Shown here: one piece after another, positions 8,374-16,525 of the stretch
How positions within the stretch are numbered: position 1 is the first letter of the stretch
Layout: each line of letters opens with the position of its first letter
NCBI GenBank assembly: GCA_015061665.1
Contig: SUWC01000028.1
Span: forward strand, 1-36,352
Origin: Lentisphaerota bacterium
Lineage (GTDB): Bacteria; Verrucomicrobiota; Kiritimatiellia; RFP12; UBA1067
Reading direction: 5' to 3'
Length of the DNA: 36,352 nucleotides
The notes under the pieces: generated by a model
The model's input: only the letters and a program-made list of their open reading frames with translations
Database searches by the model: none
What the model was told of the DNA's origin: nothing
Translations under genes and position numbers: made by a program

Positions 8374-11177
8374 GCACGAACGTTAAACGTCTATGTTGCG
8401 AAGAGGTTGTCAAGTCCGGCCTGTGCTGTGGATGTGGGGCATGCGCAGCCGCATGCAAGGTTGGCGCCCTTGCGATGAAAGAAGACGGGGACGGATTTTT
8501 CGTTCCCCATGTCGATGATGCTATTTGCATTCAATGTGGACGATGCGAGAATGTGTGCCCCATAAAGAATATAAGTACTTGCGGGTCGGCGGCCATGCCC
8601 GAAGATGAACCAAGTTTCTATGCAGCGCGGCTGCGTGATGACACTGAGCTTGGCGCGGTTTCGTCTGGTGGTGCATTCTGGGCCTTGGCGCAGACCGCAA
8701 TCGCGCGCGGCGGAGTGGTGTACGGTGCGGCCATGGTCGCTGTTGGCAAAGTCCGGCATCTAAGGGCTGAGACGATTGATGCAGCTGCGGCGTTTCGCCG
8801 ATCAAAGTATCTTCCTAGCGATGCGCAAAATGCGTATAATGAAGTTCGTCAGGACCTTGAAGCCAGAAGATTAGTGCTTTTCTCCGGCACCCCATGCCAG
8901 GTCGCCGCACTCAATTCGTTCTTGGGCAGGGGATATCCGAATCTTGTCACATGCGAAGTGGTATGCCATGGAATCCCGTCCGCCAAAGCATGGCGAAAAT
9001 ATATTTCCGAAACGCAAGATGCCTGTGGCAAGAAAATATTGAATGTAGTGTTCAGGGATAAGTCGAACGGGTGGAAACACACCTCCTACCGCATCGTGTA
9101 CGACGACGGCACATCCGATATAGTTCCAATTGCAAAGCACCCGTTTCACGCCGCTTACCTGCGAGGGCTGATGAACCGTCTGTCTTGCGGCGCGTGCAGG
9201 TATGCATCCCTTCCGCGCGTTGCAGACATCACTCTTGCGGATTTCTGGAAGTATGAAGGTTCAAGATTCAATGGGAAAAATCGGGGCGGGATATCGCTTG
9301 TTGCAGTTAACTCGAAGGCCGGGCTAGAACTATTCCTCGATGCGAAGAAGTTTTTGGTCACGGAAGACACTACAATGGAGAAAGCCGTGGCAAGTTGTCG
9401 ACACCTTACGCGTGCGCCGTTGGAGAACCCCGCCAGATGCGACTTTTTGCGCGACATTGACACGAACGGGTTCCTCAAGTCATCGGCCAAGTATGCCAAG
9501 CCTGCGGCTAGCCCTGCGCCATGGATCATGCGGTTGTGGCGTAAGATAAAGGCCCTCATCCGCTACCACATGGACCGCGAGATAATGGCTGCGATGAGGG
9601 AGTATTACGCCGCAATTGGTGAGAAAGCGCCGTTTGCTCCGCCAGGCAGAAAGATACGCGAGAATGCGCTTCGCATACTGGCCATGCGAGACGCGTTCCT
9701 GCTTCTCGCAAAGAAAGGCGTGCCCGTCTTTTTTGTCAACCGAGTCGGCAAGGTCAAGGACCCAAATTGGAGGTACTCCATGTCTGCCGAACGCAGGATG
9801 GCGTTAGGGGCAAGTTTTCCTGTTATGCACCGCGATCCAGCGAGGTTTGAGGCTGACTTGCGGGAGCTATTTGGCGAGAAGTACTCTCCGTCATATGTCA
9901 ATGAGATCGGAAACATCCCGCAGATAGTCGATTTGGGTGGAATCAAGCGGCACGAAGACAGCTCTGGTCAGCTTGTGAATGTTGTTGGTGGGCTTCGCGT
10001 CACGTGCGGGCAGCCGGAGCGCTACACACGTACGCTTCATGTCTACGGAAGATGCGGCGTCTTTGGATATGCTGTCGAAGATGCCGACACGTTGCCAAGT
10101 CGTATACAGGCGCTGTTGTCCGATTTTGGGCACGGAGACATACGAGTTGTTAACCATGGGCTGTGGGGCGGCGATGACAATGCGCTTGATGGGAACTTCC
10201 TTCGTGAAGCAGCAGGAATCGCGCCTGGCGACATCGTGCTTTTCTACCGCAAGCACCTAGACCCAAGGGTCATGGAATGGTGGACGAAGTGCGGAGTTCG
10301 CTATCTTGATATAACTAGGCGTTGGCATGAGGCACCTGAAGCGAAGTGGTGTTTTTATGACAGGCCTGGCCATATGAATTCAACAGGGTACAAAATCGCT
10401 GCTAAGATTATCGTCGATGAGCTTTCATCGTGTCGCTTTGCTGCATCGCAAGTTGATGACGGCACGCTAGCTAATTTGAGGACGCCGTGGCTGAAGCGTT
10501 ATCTTAAGACGCATGGGAGCAGGGATTTCGATGCCGAGGTTGCACACTATGTGAAGTCAGTTGTGGAATTGGGAGGGCCGTTGAGGTGCGGTGAAAGGGC
10601 AGGTGCCATAGTAATGAACTGCAATCCTTTCACTCTCGGCCACCGCAGACTTGTCGAGTTGGCCGCCAAGGAGGTTGATAGGCTATACATCCTCGTTGTT
10701 GAGGAAGACCGGTCAGTGTTCCCTTTCGACGAGCGTTTTGAGATGGTCAAAGCTGGGACCTCAGACTTGCCCAATGTAGTCGTTGCGCCAAGCGGCAGAT
10801 TCGTCATCTCGTCGCTGACATTCCCAGAATACTTCATGAAGGATTATGTGAGGGAAAAGAGTTTCGACGTGTCCGGCGACGTAAGGACGTTTTGCGAGAA
10901 AATCGCACCTGCGCTTGGCATAAAGGTGCGATTCGCAGGAGAAGAGCCATTTGATCCTGTAACGGCCGAGTACAACCGCACTATGTCTAGGCTGTTGCCG
11001 GAATACGGACTGGAGTTCCGCGAAATCCCTCGGTTTGCGCTTTCAGACGGACGTGTAATAAGTGCAACCGAAGTCAGGCGACTACTCAAGTCTGGCTGCT
11101 TGGAGAACCTTTCGGAGTACCTCCCCAAAACAACATTGGACATACTCAATAAAAATGCAGACAGTCACACTATATAA
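8370..11177 (+). CDS. Three-module fusion: ferredoxin/F420-hydrogenase-beta-like, SGNH-like, citrate-lyase-ligase-like nucleotidyltransferase
   Basis: A 935-residue cytoplasmic protein. Residues 19-29 and 53-63 hold two CX2CX2CX3C [4Fe-4S] motifs (CGCGACAAAC, CIQCGRCENVCP). Residues about 75-365 match the FrhB/F420-dehydrogenase beta family (SSGGAFWALAQ, LFSGTPCQVAALNSF, CGACRYASLPRVADITLADFW). A middle region (about 530-690) looks SGNH-hydrolase-like: LHVYGRCGVFGYAVEDADT and RPGHMNSTGYKIAAK. The C-terminus (about 742-935) resembles the citrate lyase ligase nucleotidyltransferase: AIVMNCNPFTLGHRRL, VVEEDRSVFPFDERFEMV, VISATEVRRLL. No citrate lyase genes are present, so the last part probably activates or transfers a glycan substituent. 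FrhB-like proteins without coenzyme F420 are frequent companions of pyruvyltransferases in polysaccharide loci. The combination of all three modules in one chain is unusual. The reaction is unknown. Confidence 0.8.
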   Translation: MSTNVKRLCCEEVVKSGLCCGCGACAAACKVGALAMKEDGDGFFVPHVDDAICIQCGRCENVCPIKNISTCGSAAMPEDEPSFYAARLRDDTELGAVSSGGAFWALAQTAIARGGVVYGAAMVAVGKVRHLRAETIDAAAAFRRSKYLPSDAQNAYNEVRQDLEARRLVLFSGTPCQVAALNSFLGRGYPNLVTCEVVCHGIPSAKAWRKYISETQDACGKKILNVVFRDKSNGWKHTSYRIVYDDGTSDIVPIAKHPFHAAYLRGLMNRLSCGACRYASLPRVADITLADFWKYEGSRFNGKNRGGISLVAVNSKAGLELFLDAKKFLVTEDTTMEKAVASCRHLTRAPLENPARCDFLRDIDTNGFLKSSAKYAKPAASPAPWIMRLWRKIKALIRYHMDREIMAAMREYYAAIGEKAPFAPPGRKIRENALRILAMRDAFLLLAKKGVPVFFVNRVGKVKDPNWRYSMSAERRMALGASFPVMHRDPARFEADLRELFGEKYSPSYVNEIGNIPQIVDLGGIKRHEDSSGQLVNVVGGLRVTCGQPERYTRTLHVYGRCGVFGYAVEDADTLPSRIQALLSDFGHGDIRVVNHGLWGGDDNALDGNFLREAAGIAPGDIVLFYRKHLDPRVMEWWTKCGVRYLDITRRWHEAPEAKWCFYDRPGHMNSTGYKIAAKIIVDELSSCRFAASQVDDGTLANLRTPWLKRYLKTHGSRDFDAEVAHYVKSVVELGGPLRCGERAGAIVMNCNPFTLGHRRLVELAAKEVDRLYILVVEEDRSVFPFDERFEMVKAGTSDLPNVVVAPSGRFVISSLTFPEYFMKDYVREKSFDVSGDVRTFCEKIAPALGIKVRFAGEEPFDPVTAEYNRTMSRLLPEYGLEFREIPRFALSDGRVISATEVRRLLKSGCLENLSEYLPKTTLDILNKNADSHTI

Positions 11178-12048
11178 CGGATACAAGATGCCATCCATTG
11201 GGTTTGGAACATTTCCGCAAAAGGAGACGCTTGTAACGTCCGTTCCTGTCGCTATGTCTTGTGGATACCGTCTGATCGATACTTCAGATAACTACGGCAA
11301 CGAACAATTCGTCGGTGAAGGTATTAAGGCAGGCGGCGGCAGTGCAGGGCTGACTATAGTGACGAAATTTTCAAATCCGCGGAGGACTGAGTCGCTTCTA
11401 AATCGATTCTCTGCCAGTGAGAAGAAGCTCAGCGGAAAAATTGACGTGTATTTATTGCATTGGCCGTATCCCTTTTTGTGGAAGGAACAATGGCGGAGAA
11501 TGGAAGACCTGTACGCCGCAGGTCGGTGCAAGGCGATTGGAGTGTGCAATTTCGAAGCCGATATGCTCCTCGAGCTACTTAGGTTCAGTCGCGTCAAGCC
11601 GGCAATCAACCAGTTTGAGCGGCATCCGCTTTTTCAGCAGAAAGCTACGGCCGAAATATGTAGGAAGAATGGAATTGTTGTAATGAGCTATTCTCCCCTT
11701 GCGCGCATGGATACGGCGCTAATTGAAAACGAGACTCTGAATGACATTGCTCGTCGTCACGGAAAGAGTGTTGAGCAAGTGGTCCTTAGATGGAATATTG
11801 AGCATGGAGACATCCCTATTCCTGCTTCGCGGTCTCAAGAACACATTGCATCAAATTTCAACATCTTCGATTTTTCCCTAAGCGATGAAGATGTCTGCCG
11901 AATCGACTCGTTGGATGCAGGTCATCGAATCAGGTTTAATCCCGCGTCCAGGTTTTCAGCAGCCGAGAAGTTGCGATTCATGGCAATTGGCGGCAAGATT
12001 CTACTGAAAAGACTCGTTCGCGGAAGCAAGGGAAGGAGGTGCCCGTGA
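11155..12048 (+). CDS. Aldo/keto reductase
   Basis: A 298-residue NAD(P)H-dependent TIM-barrel oxidoreductase. The start at 11155 is chosen because the family N-terminus begins at once (VTLYNGYKMPSIGFGTF); it overlaps the previous gene by 23 bases. All four catalytic residues are visible: Asp and Tyr in LIDTSDNYGNE, Lys in TIVTKF, His in YLLHWPYP. Later signatures are GVCNFE, NQFERHPLFQQ and SYSPLARM, with the cofactor-end pattern IPIPASRSQEHIASN. In this locus it may reduce a sugar or a small substituent precursor; the family is too broad for a substrate call. The gene ends in a strong ribosome site (AGGAGG at 12034-12039) that serves the next gene. Confidence 0.88.
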   Translation: MQTVTLYNGYKMPSIGFGTFPQKETLVTSVPVAMSCGYRLIDTSDNYGNEQFVGEGIKAGGGSAGLTIVTKFSNPRRTESLLNRFSASEKKLSGKIDVYLLHWPYPFLWKEQWRRMEDLYAAGRCKAIGVCNFEADMLLELLRFSRVKPAINQFERHPLFQQKATAEICRKNGIVVMSYSPLARMDTALIENETLNDIARRHGKSVEQVVLRWNIEHGDIPIPASRSQEHIASNFNIFDFSLSDEDVCRIDSLDAGHRIRFNPASRFSAAEKLRFMAIGGKILLKRLVRGSKGRRCP

Positions 12049-14279
12049 TGAAACTTCCTGTACGTGAGCCATTTCGCATACTCGCCTACGGCTTTGGACT
12101 TGAAGACAATTTCGGCGGACCGTCGGTCGTTCACGGCCTTTCGGCGGCGGTTTCTCGCATCTATCCGGAAAGCGAGCTCGTCGTCTATCAGCCGAAGGCC
12201 GTCGATCCCGTCTCGGTCTCCGATCTGGCGGTTCCCGTCAAGGAGTTCCCTTATCGGAAATATCCCTTCAAGTTCTACCGGGACTGGCTTTTGCTCAAGT
12301 TGTTCGGACGCAGGTCGAACAGCAAAGCCTGCGCCGCCTTCTGGGACGACTTCAACGCGGCAGACGCCGTCGCGTACATCTACCCGATCTGCTTTTGCTC
12401 GAAGATCAAGACGGACGTGGGCGTTTCGTCCCGCCGCGGCGCCCTGGCCGCGCTGTTCAAGGTGTTTGGCATCGGATTGCTGGCGCGGCTCTCTGGCAAG
12501 CTGAGCGTGAAGACGACGGCGAGCTTCGGCCCGATGGAAAATGCGGGCAACGCCTTCCTCGCCCGCCTGGCGTGCCGTTTCGCCTTCACCCGCGTGGTGG
12601 CGCGCGAGAACGAATGCAAGAGGGAGATGATGGAGGTCGCGCACGTGACGCGCGAGATTCCCGTCGCGCCCGACCTTGCAAACTGCTGGCATTCGGAGTC
12701 CGCCGTCCGTTCGCCAGACGTGCTCGGCGTTTCGGTCAGCTATCAGTCCGAAAGGCAGTGTGCCCGGTTTTCGGTCGACTACGTGGCGCTCATGCGCGGG
12801 CTGATCGAGCACGCCTCGTCGGCGCTGGGCTGCCGGATCCTGATCCTGCCCAACCAATTCAAGAAGTCGGGGCGCGATGACGCCGAAGTCGCGCGCGAAA
12901 TCATGGACGCACTGCCGCCGAGCGTGGATGTTCACTGTTTCGACGCACGGCATTCCTCTCCAAGTGCGCTTCACGACGCTATCGCCGGATGCGCCGTGAT
13001 GGTGACATGCCGATACCATTCGTGCGTGGCGGCCTTCGCGTCAGGAGTCCCGCAGCTCGTCCTCGGCTGGCATTGCAAGTACTTGGACCTTTGCGAGTGG
13101 TACGGCGTGCCGGGAACCGTTGTCTCGCAAGACGATTTCCGTCTCGACAGGCTGTGCGCAAAGCTTGATGAAATCTGGAAGAATCGAGAATCTCTGAGCG
13201 AGACAATTCTTGCTCATCGTCCGAAGGTCGAGAGCACGGTGCTTTCCTCTGTTCGCTATGTCTTCGAGGATGCTGCGATTAGGAAGGCTCCTTGCGTGTC
13301 TGTCATAGTGCCCGTCTACAATGTTGAGAAATATCTACGTAGAAGTCTCGACTCTATTCTCGGGCAAACGTTGGAGAACATAGAGGTTGTCTGCGTGGAT
13401 GACGGCTCGACGGACGGCTCAGCCGCCATACTTGACGAATATGCCGTGAAGGATCCGCGGATCAGAGTGATTCACCAGGCGAACAACGGCGCTGGTGCCG
13501 CGCGCAACGTCGGCATAGGCGCGGCTCATGGCGAATACCTTTTCTTCTTTGACCCTGACGACAGCTGCGAAAAGGTAATGCTAGAAGTCATGTTCCGCAA
13601 GGCCAGGAAGACGAAGGCCGACGTCGTCGTTGCAGGCAGGACGGTTGTGGATGCCGAAACGGGTGCTGTGATCGAGGAACTGCCCCTCCCAAGGCGGATG
13701 GCGTGGTGCATGCGCCAGCCTTTCCCTCCGCAGAAGATTGCGGACAGGATCTTCACGTTTGCCAAGTCCGTTCCGTGGGACAAGATGTTTCGCCGAGACT
13801 TTGTGGAGGAGCATGCGCTTCGCTTCCAGTGCGTCCCGCGCTCCAACGACGTCTACTTCGTCGACATGGCTCTAGCTCTCGCGAAGCGAATCGCCCTCGT
13901 TCGGAAGGGCTACTACAGGTATTCGCGTCGTCGTGGCGGCAGCCTCACCTTCGGCAAGGACAAGTGGCCCCTGGCGACTTTCAATGCATATTCGGCGGTC
14001 GAGGAGTCGCTGAAGGAACATGGACTTTGGAATAGCTTCGGCATGTCGCTCGCAAAGACCTTCTTCTCGCTTGTAGTGGACCAGCTTGTGTTCTTCCGTG
14101 ACAAGGACGCGTTCGACACGATGTACTACGCCTCGCGCGCGAAGATAATAGGTTTCATGAAGTTCGCAGGCCTTTCCTCGGAAATGCTCAATTCGCCAAA
14201 GAAGCGCGAGCGCGCAAGGCTGCTGTTGGAAAACGAATCGCCAGAAGAATTGTGGCGGTCTTTGCCAAAGAACAACTGA
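12048..14279 (+). CDS. Polysaccharide pyruvyltransferase-family domain fused to a GT2 glycosyltransferase
   Basis: A 743-residue bifunctional protein. The ATG at 12048 is preferred over the GTG at 12039 because AGGAGG (12034-12039) is then 8 bases upstream; it shares one base with the preceding TGA. Residues about 5-395 match the pyruvyltransferase family: AYGFGLEDNFGGPSVVHGL, VLGVSVSYQSERQ, RILILPNQFKKSG and CRYHSCVAAFASGVPQLVLGW. From about 414 a complete GT2 domain follows: VSVIVPVYNVEKYLRRSLDS, VDDGSTDGSAAIL, NNGAGAARNVGIG and the DPDD metal site. It probably adds a sugar and a pyruvyl or related group to the same repeat unit, although members of this superfamily do not all use phosphoenolpyruvate. 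It is the last gene of the first unit. Confidence 0.87.
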   Translation: MKLPVREPFRILAYGFGLEDNFGGPSVVHGLSAAVSRIYPESELVVYQPKAVDPVSVSDLAVPVKEFPYRKYPFKFYRDWLLLKLFGRRSNSKACAAFWDDFNAADAVAYIYPICFCSKIKTDVGVSSRRGALAALFKVFGIGLLARLSGKLSVKTTASFGPMENAGNAFLARLACRFAFTRVVARENECKREMMEVAHVTREIPVAPDLANCWHSESAVRSPDVLGVSVSYQSERQCARFSVDYVALMRGLIEHASSALGCRILILPNQFKKSGRDDAEVAREIMDALPPSVDVHCFDARHSSPSALHDAIAGCAVMVTCRYHSCVAAFASGVPQLVLGWHCKYLDLCEWYGVPGTVVSQDDFRLDRLCAKLDEIWKNRESLSETILAHRPKVESTVLSSVRYVFEDAAIRKAPCVSVIVPVYNVEKYLRRSLDSILGQTLENIEVVCVDDGSTDGSAAILDEYAVKDPRIRVIHQANNGAGAARNVGIGAAHGEYLFFFDPDDSCEKVMLEVMFRKARKTKADVVVAGRTVVDAETGAVIEELPLPRRMAWCMRQPFPPQKIADRIFTFAKSVPWDKMFRRDFVEEHALRFQCVPRSNDVYFVDMALALAKRIALVRKGYYRYSRRRGGSLTFGKDKWPLATFNAYSAVEESLKEHGLWNSFGMSLAKTFFSLVVDQLVFFRDKDAFDTMYYASRAKIIGFMKFAGLSSEMLNSPKKRERARLLLENESPEELWRSLPKNN

Positions 14280-14298
14280 TTTGACCCTGCAGGCATTT

Positions 14299-14321
14299 GC
14301 AACCCTACAGGGTAGGGCTGC
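14299..14321 (+). terminator. Weak hairpin between the two polysaccharide units
   Basis: GCA.CCCTA pairs with TAGGG.TGC around a CAGGG loop, giving eight pairs with one mismatch. No T-run follows, so it is a poor intrinsic terminator. The 82-base gap from 14280 to 14361 is the only sizeable one between 840 and 24209, and it also holds the promoter at 14347. Confidence 0.3.
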
Positions 14322-14346
14322 CTCAGATGCGGCTTCCGCTGTAAAA

Positions 14347-14355
14347 TGATATAAT
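14347..14355 (+). promoter_or_regulatory. Extended -10 promoter of the second polysaccharide unit
   Basis: TGATATAAT lies with its last base 7 positions before the ATG at 14362, so the predicted transcription start falls exactly on the start codon. No Shine-Dalgarno sequence can fit. The GT2 fold begins three residues into the protein, so a later start is unlikely. Confidence 0.65.
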
Positions 14356-14361
14356 ATCCAC

Positions 14362-15423
14362 ATGATGCCGAAAATATCAGTGATAATCCCGGTCTACAAC
14401 GTCGAGAAGTACCTCGGCGAGTGCCTCGACTCGATTCTTGGCCAGACGCTGAAGGATATCGAGGTGATTTGCGTAGACGACGGGTCGACGGACGGCTCGC
14501 CGCGAATTCTTTCCGACTATGCCGCGAAGGATGCGCGCGTGAGGCTGTTCTCGTCGCCGCACGCAGGGGCGTTCCGCGCGCGCGAGGTGGGCGTAAATGC
14601 TGCGTCGGGTGAATTCATCCATTTCATGGACGCGGATGATATGTTGGCATCCAACGCCTTTGAGCAGCTGTGCACCGCATGCGAAAGGGAAAATCTTGAC
14701 CAGATCATATTTGCCTCTTCCGTGTTCTGTGAAGATGATGTTCCGGCAGATCTTCGTGCGTGGGCTGGTCGGATGGTGCGTTATTACTCAATTTCGCCTG
14801 CGTGCTGCGGCAAGGTCATGGGCGGAATGGATCTGATGCGCACACTCTTCGAAAACGATTGCTACCATGTTAGTCCACCCCTCCGGTTGATACGTGCAAC
14901 AGTTGTCCGTGACCGCGATTATCCCTTCCCCGACGCCACGACGCGCGCGGACAATTACTTCACTACATTGTCACTCTACTATTCCGGGCGTGCTATGGCA
15001 ATTTCCGATCGCTTCTACAGGAGACGCGTCCGTAACGGCTCCATTACGTCCGCCGACGGCGCATTCAGACGCCACAGCCGCAATATCCTGGCGGTGCTGA
15101 TTGCCCTGTACCGGTTCGCACCGCTGCGCGAAGAGCTGCGTAACCCGGAGACGGTGTTGGCGCGCTTTTCGGCACAGCTGTCCGTGGCGATGTATGGCAA
15201 GTCATGGCACCTCACCCCTGACGAGAGGCTCGGTGCCTTGGCGGAGGTGCTTGAATCGGCTTCACCCGAGGAGTGCGCTTTTGTCCTGCAAGTCCAGATG
15301 ATCGCCCTGCGCGAGCTCAAGAGGCGTCCGAAACCTGAATTTGGGACATTGTTCAAGGCACTGTTCCACAATCTACTGAATCGTGTCCGTGGTCGCCGGA
15401 GTCGCCCATCCTTCATCCGTTGA
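14362..15423 (+). CDS. Family 2 glycosyltransferase, first gene of second unit
   Basis: A 353-residue GT2 enzyme. ISVIIPVYNVEKYLGECLDS starts at residue 5, with VDDGSTDGSPRILSDY near 37 and the metal site DADD near 92. The usual NAGxxxARN loop is replaced by HAGAFRAREVGV, so the donor site is slightly atypical. Two ATG codons (14362, 14365) are adjacent; the first fits the leaderless start best. The first 138 bases are nearly the same as those of the next gene, while the rest differs, pointing to duplication with divergence or to conversion of the 5' ends. The downstream half has a basic C-terminus. Donor and acceptor are unknown. Confidence 0.88.
   Translation: MMPKISVIIPVYNVEKYLGECLDSILGQTLKDIEVICVDDGSTDGSPRILSDYAAKDARVRLFSSPHAGAFRAREVGVNAASGEFIHFMDADDMLASNAFEQLCTACERENLDQIIFASSVFCEDDVPADLRAWAGRMVRYYSISPACCGKVMGGMDLMRTLFENDCYHVSPPLRLIRATVVRDRDYPFPDATTRADNYFTTLSLYYSGRAMAISDRFYRRRVRNGSITSADGAFRRHSRNILAVLIALYRFAPLREELRNPETVLARFSAQLSVAMYGKSWHLTPDERLGALAEVLESASPEECAFVLQVQMIALRELKRRPKPEFGTLFKALFHNLLNRVRGRRSRPSFIR
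14365..14502 (+). repeat. GT2 5'-end repeat, copy 1
   Basis: This stretch and 15434-15571 encode almost the same 46 residues and share long identical nucleotide runs, including synonymous positions (for example from CCGGTCTACAACGTCGAGAAGTA onward). Beyond it the two genes are only distantly similar. Confidence 0.75.
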
Positions 15424-15433
15424 GGACTCTTTC

Positions 15434-15571
15434 ATGCCTAAGATATCTGTCATCATTCCGGTCTACAACGTCGAGAAGTATCTCGGCGAGTGCCTCGACT
15501 CGATTCTAGGCCAGACGCTGAAGGATATCGAGGTTATCTGCGTCGACGACGGCTCGACGGATCGTTCGCCC
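15434..15571 (+). repeat. GT2 5'-end repeat, copy 2
   Basis: Partner of 14365-14502, offset 1069 bases with no insertion or deletion in the shared part. A more diverged version is present at about 13300-13430 inside the pyruvyltransferase-GT2 fusion. Confidence 0.7.
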
Positions 15572-16525
15572 GAGCTGCTCGTATCCTATGCAAAGCGTGA
15601 CAGCCGCGTTAAGGTCCTGTCGCAGGACAATGCCGGTGCCGGAGCGGCAAGAAACCGCGGGCTCCGCGAGGCAACGGGCGAATACGTCTTCTTCTGCGAC
15701 CCAGACGATTGGTGCGACAGAAAAATGCTGGCAAAGATGATGCGGCGCGCCCGCAAGTTCAATTGCGATGTGGTCATTGCCGGTGTTTATCGGCATGACG
15801 GACTTTGCGGCGCGCCGTACGCTTCGTATCCGCCGAAAAGGATAGCCTCGATGCCAGAGAGCTTTGCCGGAAGGGATGCCGCAGACATCCTTTTTCTTGA
15901 GGCGCGCGCAAATTCCTGGAACAAGCTCGTGCGAAGAAGCTTCCTCCTGGAGAAGGGTATTCTTTTCCAGGAGCAGTTAAGGGAGAATGATCTCTACTTC
16001 TCCTGCATAACGGTCGCCGAGGCGGAGAGGATTTCCGTCATAAACGACGTGTTCTATCACTACCGCATGGGAAGGCCAGGTAGCCTTCAGAGCAATGTCC
16101 GAGCGGACGGCGACCCTTTGCTGTGGCTAAAGGCGTATGCGGCCGTAAAGGCGCGCCTTTGCTCGGATGGACTCATGCCGGCTTTTTCGCTTGGACTTCT
16201 GCGGCTGCTGCTTGGAACAGGAAGCAGGGCGATGGTCAAGCAGGCGACCGCTGCGGCGATCGAGTCACACTATTCGGTTTACAGGGATGAGGTGTTGCCT
16301 CTTCTCGATGAGTGCGGAAATAAAGCGGATGCGCTCAGTGATTTCGAGAAATGCGTTGCCGACACTATCCGCGGATCAGAATCGCCGCTACCGCTCGCGT
16401 CGTTCCTGGCGAGGTACTATCAGTCGCGCGCGGTTGGGCGTGGCACCGCTGGCGGCATCGCCTTGTTGCGCAGGCTTGCGCTCCTGCGCCGCAGGCTTTC
16501 GAGCTTCTTCCATGGAGGTTCGTGA
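15434..16525 (+). CDS. Family 2 glycosyltransferase
   Basis: A 363-residue GT2 enzyme. The ATG at 15434 is chosen because the fold starts immediately (MPKISVIIPVYNVEKYLGE) and GAGGAC lies just upstream; the longer open frame would run back into the preceding gene. Signatures are VDDGSTDRSPELL, NAGAGAARNRGLREA and the metal site DPDD near residue 89, and later NSWNKLVRRSFL and ENDLYFSCITVAEAERI, common in capsule glycosyltransferases. The C-terminal part is closer to the GT2 half of the 12048-14279 fusion than to its left neighbour. It ends with GGAGG (16514-16518) serving the next gene, whose ATG overlaps its stop. Confidence 0.88.
   Translation: MPKISVIIPVYNVEKYLGECLDSILGQTLKDIEVICVDDGSTDRSPELLVSYAKRDSRVKVLSQDNAGAGAARNRGLREATGEYVFFCDPDDWCDRKMLAKMMRRARKFNCDVVIAGVYRHDGLCGAPYASYPPKRIASMPESFAGRDAADILFLEARANSWNKLVRRSFLLEKGILFQEQLRENDLYFSCITVAEAERISVINDVFYHYRMGRPGSLQSNVRADGDPLLWLKAYAAVKARLCSDGLMPAFSLGLLRLLLGTGSRAMVKQATAAAIESHYSVYRDEVLPLLDECGNKADALSDFEKCVADTIRGSESPLPLASFLARYYQSRAVGRGTAGGIALLRRLALLRRRLSSFFHGGS

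Noticed and set aside
8370-9460. True F420 hydrogenase/dehydrogenase subunit
   Set aside because: No FrhA/FrhG or F420 synthesis genes are near; FrhB-like proteins in glycan loci form a separate group.
10597-11177. Citrate lyase system
   Set aside because: Only the ligase-like nucleotidyltransferase domain is present; no citD, citE, citF, citG or citX is seen.
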